Shown here piece by piece: positions 63,855 to 64,000 of a stretch of 64,000 nt of DNA. The position numbers and the translations under genes are program-made. Numbering within the stretch: the first letter of the stretch is position 1; every line of letters begins with the position of its first letter. The stretch comes from Bacteroidaceae bacterium (GTDB lineage: Bacteria > Bacteroidota > Bacteroidia > Bacteroidales > Bacteroidaceae): NCBI GenBank assembly GCA_902362595.1, contig CABIXF010000008.1, positions 1 through 64,000 of the forward strand, read 5' to 3'. The notes under the pieces are model-generated. The model ran no database searches and was not told where the DNA came from. It saw only the letters and a program-made list of their open reading frames with translations.

Positions 63855-64000
63855 ATGGAAAAGAATTTTGTAATGCCTTGGGAAGAGCGCCCGGCTGATT
63901 GTAAGGAAGTGATGTGGCGGTATTCCAAGAATCCGGTCATTGGACGGTACCAGATACCTACATCGAACAGTATTTTCAATAGTGCGGTAGTCCCTTTCAA
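63855..64000 (+). CDS. GH130 beta-mannoside phosphorylase, cut by the window end
   Basis: Only the first 48 codons are present. [20 protein letters not shown], then [23 protein letters not shown] is the N-terminal pattern of GH130 enzymes of the N-glycan type (compare BT1033), which cleave beta-mannosyl-GlcNAc or beta-mannosyl-glucose with phosphate to give mannose-1-phosphate, in the cytoplasm. The catalytic Asp and phosphate-binding residues lie beyond base 64000. No signal peptide is seen, as expected. Confidence 0.8.
   Translation, partial: MEKNFVMPWEERPADCKEVMWRYSKNPVIGRYQIPTSNSIFNSAVVPF

Overview
The window is chromosomal DNA of a Bacteroidales gut commensal, best matched to Bacteroides or Phocaeicola. 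The evidence is Bacteroidetes-type promoters (TTTG, 18-21 bp, TAnnTTTG) before many genes, a meso-DAP type division and cell wall (dcw) cluster, a glsA-glsB glycine-lipid pair, GH92/GH130 glycan genes with an ECF sigma / FecR-like anti-sigma pair, a FimA-like lipoprotein and many short lipoprotein signals. I cannot assign a species.

Layout. 1-80: the 3' end of a group II intron (domain V 3' strand and domain VI), whose body lies outside the window. 0.2-2.5 kb: a methyltransferase, a PduO-type cobalamin adenosyltransferase, a DUF2795 protein and a lipoprotein thioredoxin. 2.5-7.9 kb (minus strand): malQ with starch-binding domains, gyrB, rpsT and tRNA-Glu. 8.1-9.6 kb: a 21-bp repeat array, an ACT-like protein and recO. 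9.6-25.1 kb (minus strand): a compact operon rsmH-ftsL-ftsI-murE-mraY-murD-ftsW-murG-murC-ftsQ-ftsA-ftsZ-yqeY, without mraZ at its head. 25.4-27.2 kb: glsA-glsB. 27.2-33.1 kb: dgt, divergent from dut and an envelope operon (TPR lipoprotein, DUF4292 lipoprotein, EnvC-like protein).

33.1-37.3 kb: a second copy of the 21-bp array, then a large GH31 glycosidase broken by two in-frame TAG codons and one frameshift. 37.4-43.7 kb: an M20 deacylase, an acyl-CoA synthetase, a duplicated 85-bp promoter-bearing element, prfB, an unlisted 46-aa membrane protein, a CYTH protein, an ECF sigma factor and a VanZ-like protein. 43.7-53.8 kb: a sodium symporter with a helix-hairpin-helix protein, alkaline phosphatase, a fimbrillin-like lipoprotein, xpt with a xanthine/uracil-type permease, hsp20, a DUF3332 protein and an MFS transporter.

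53.8-64.0 kb: the start of a mannose-glycan utilization locus: ECF sigma (minus), then plus-strand GH92, FecR-like anti-sigma, GH92, GH92, MFS transporter and a GH130 phosphorylase cut by the window end. The GH92 enzymes would strip alpha-mannose from N-glycans or mannan outside the cytoplasm, the MFS protein would import the remaining short beta-mannoside, and GH130 would split it with phosphate. No SusC/SusD pair is visible.

The most unusual items are the two related 21-bp arrays with inverted ends, the 85-bp duplicated element whose edge forms the prfB promoter, and the GH31 gene with two TAG codons where glutamine would be expected.
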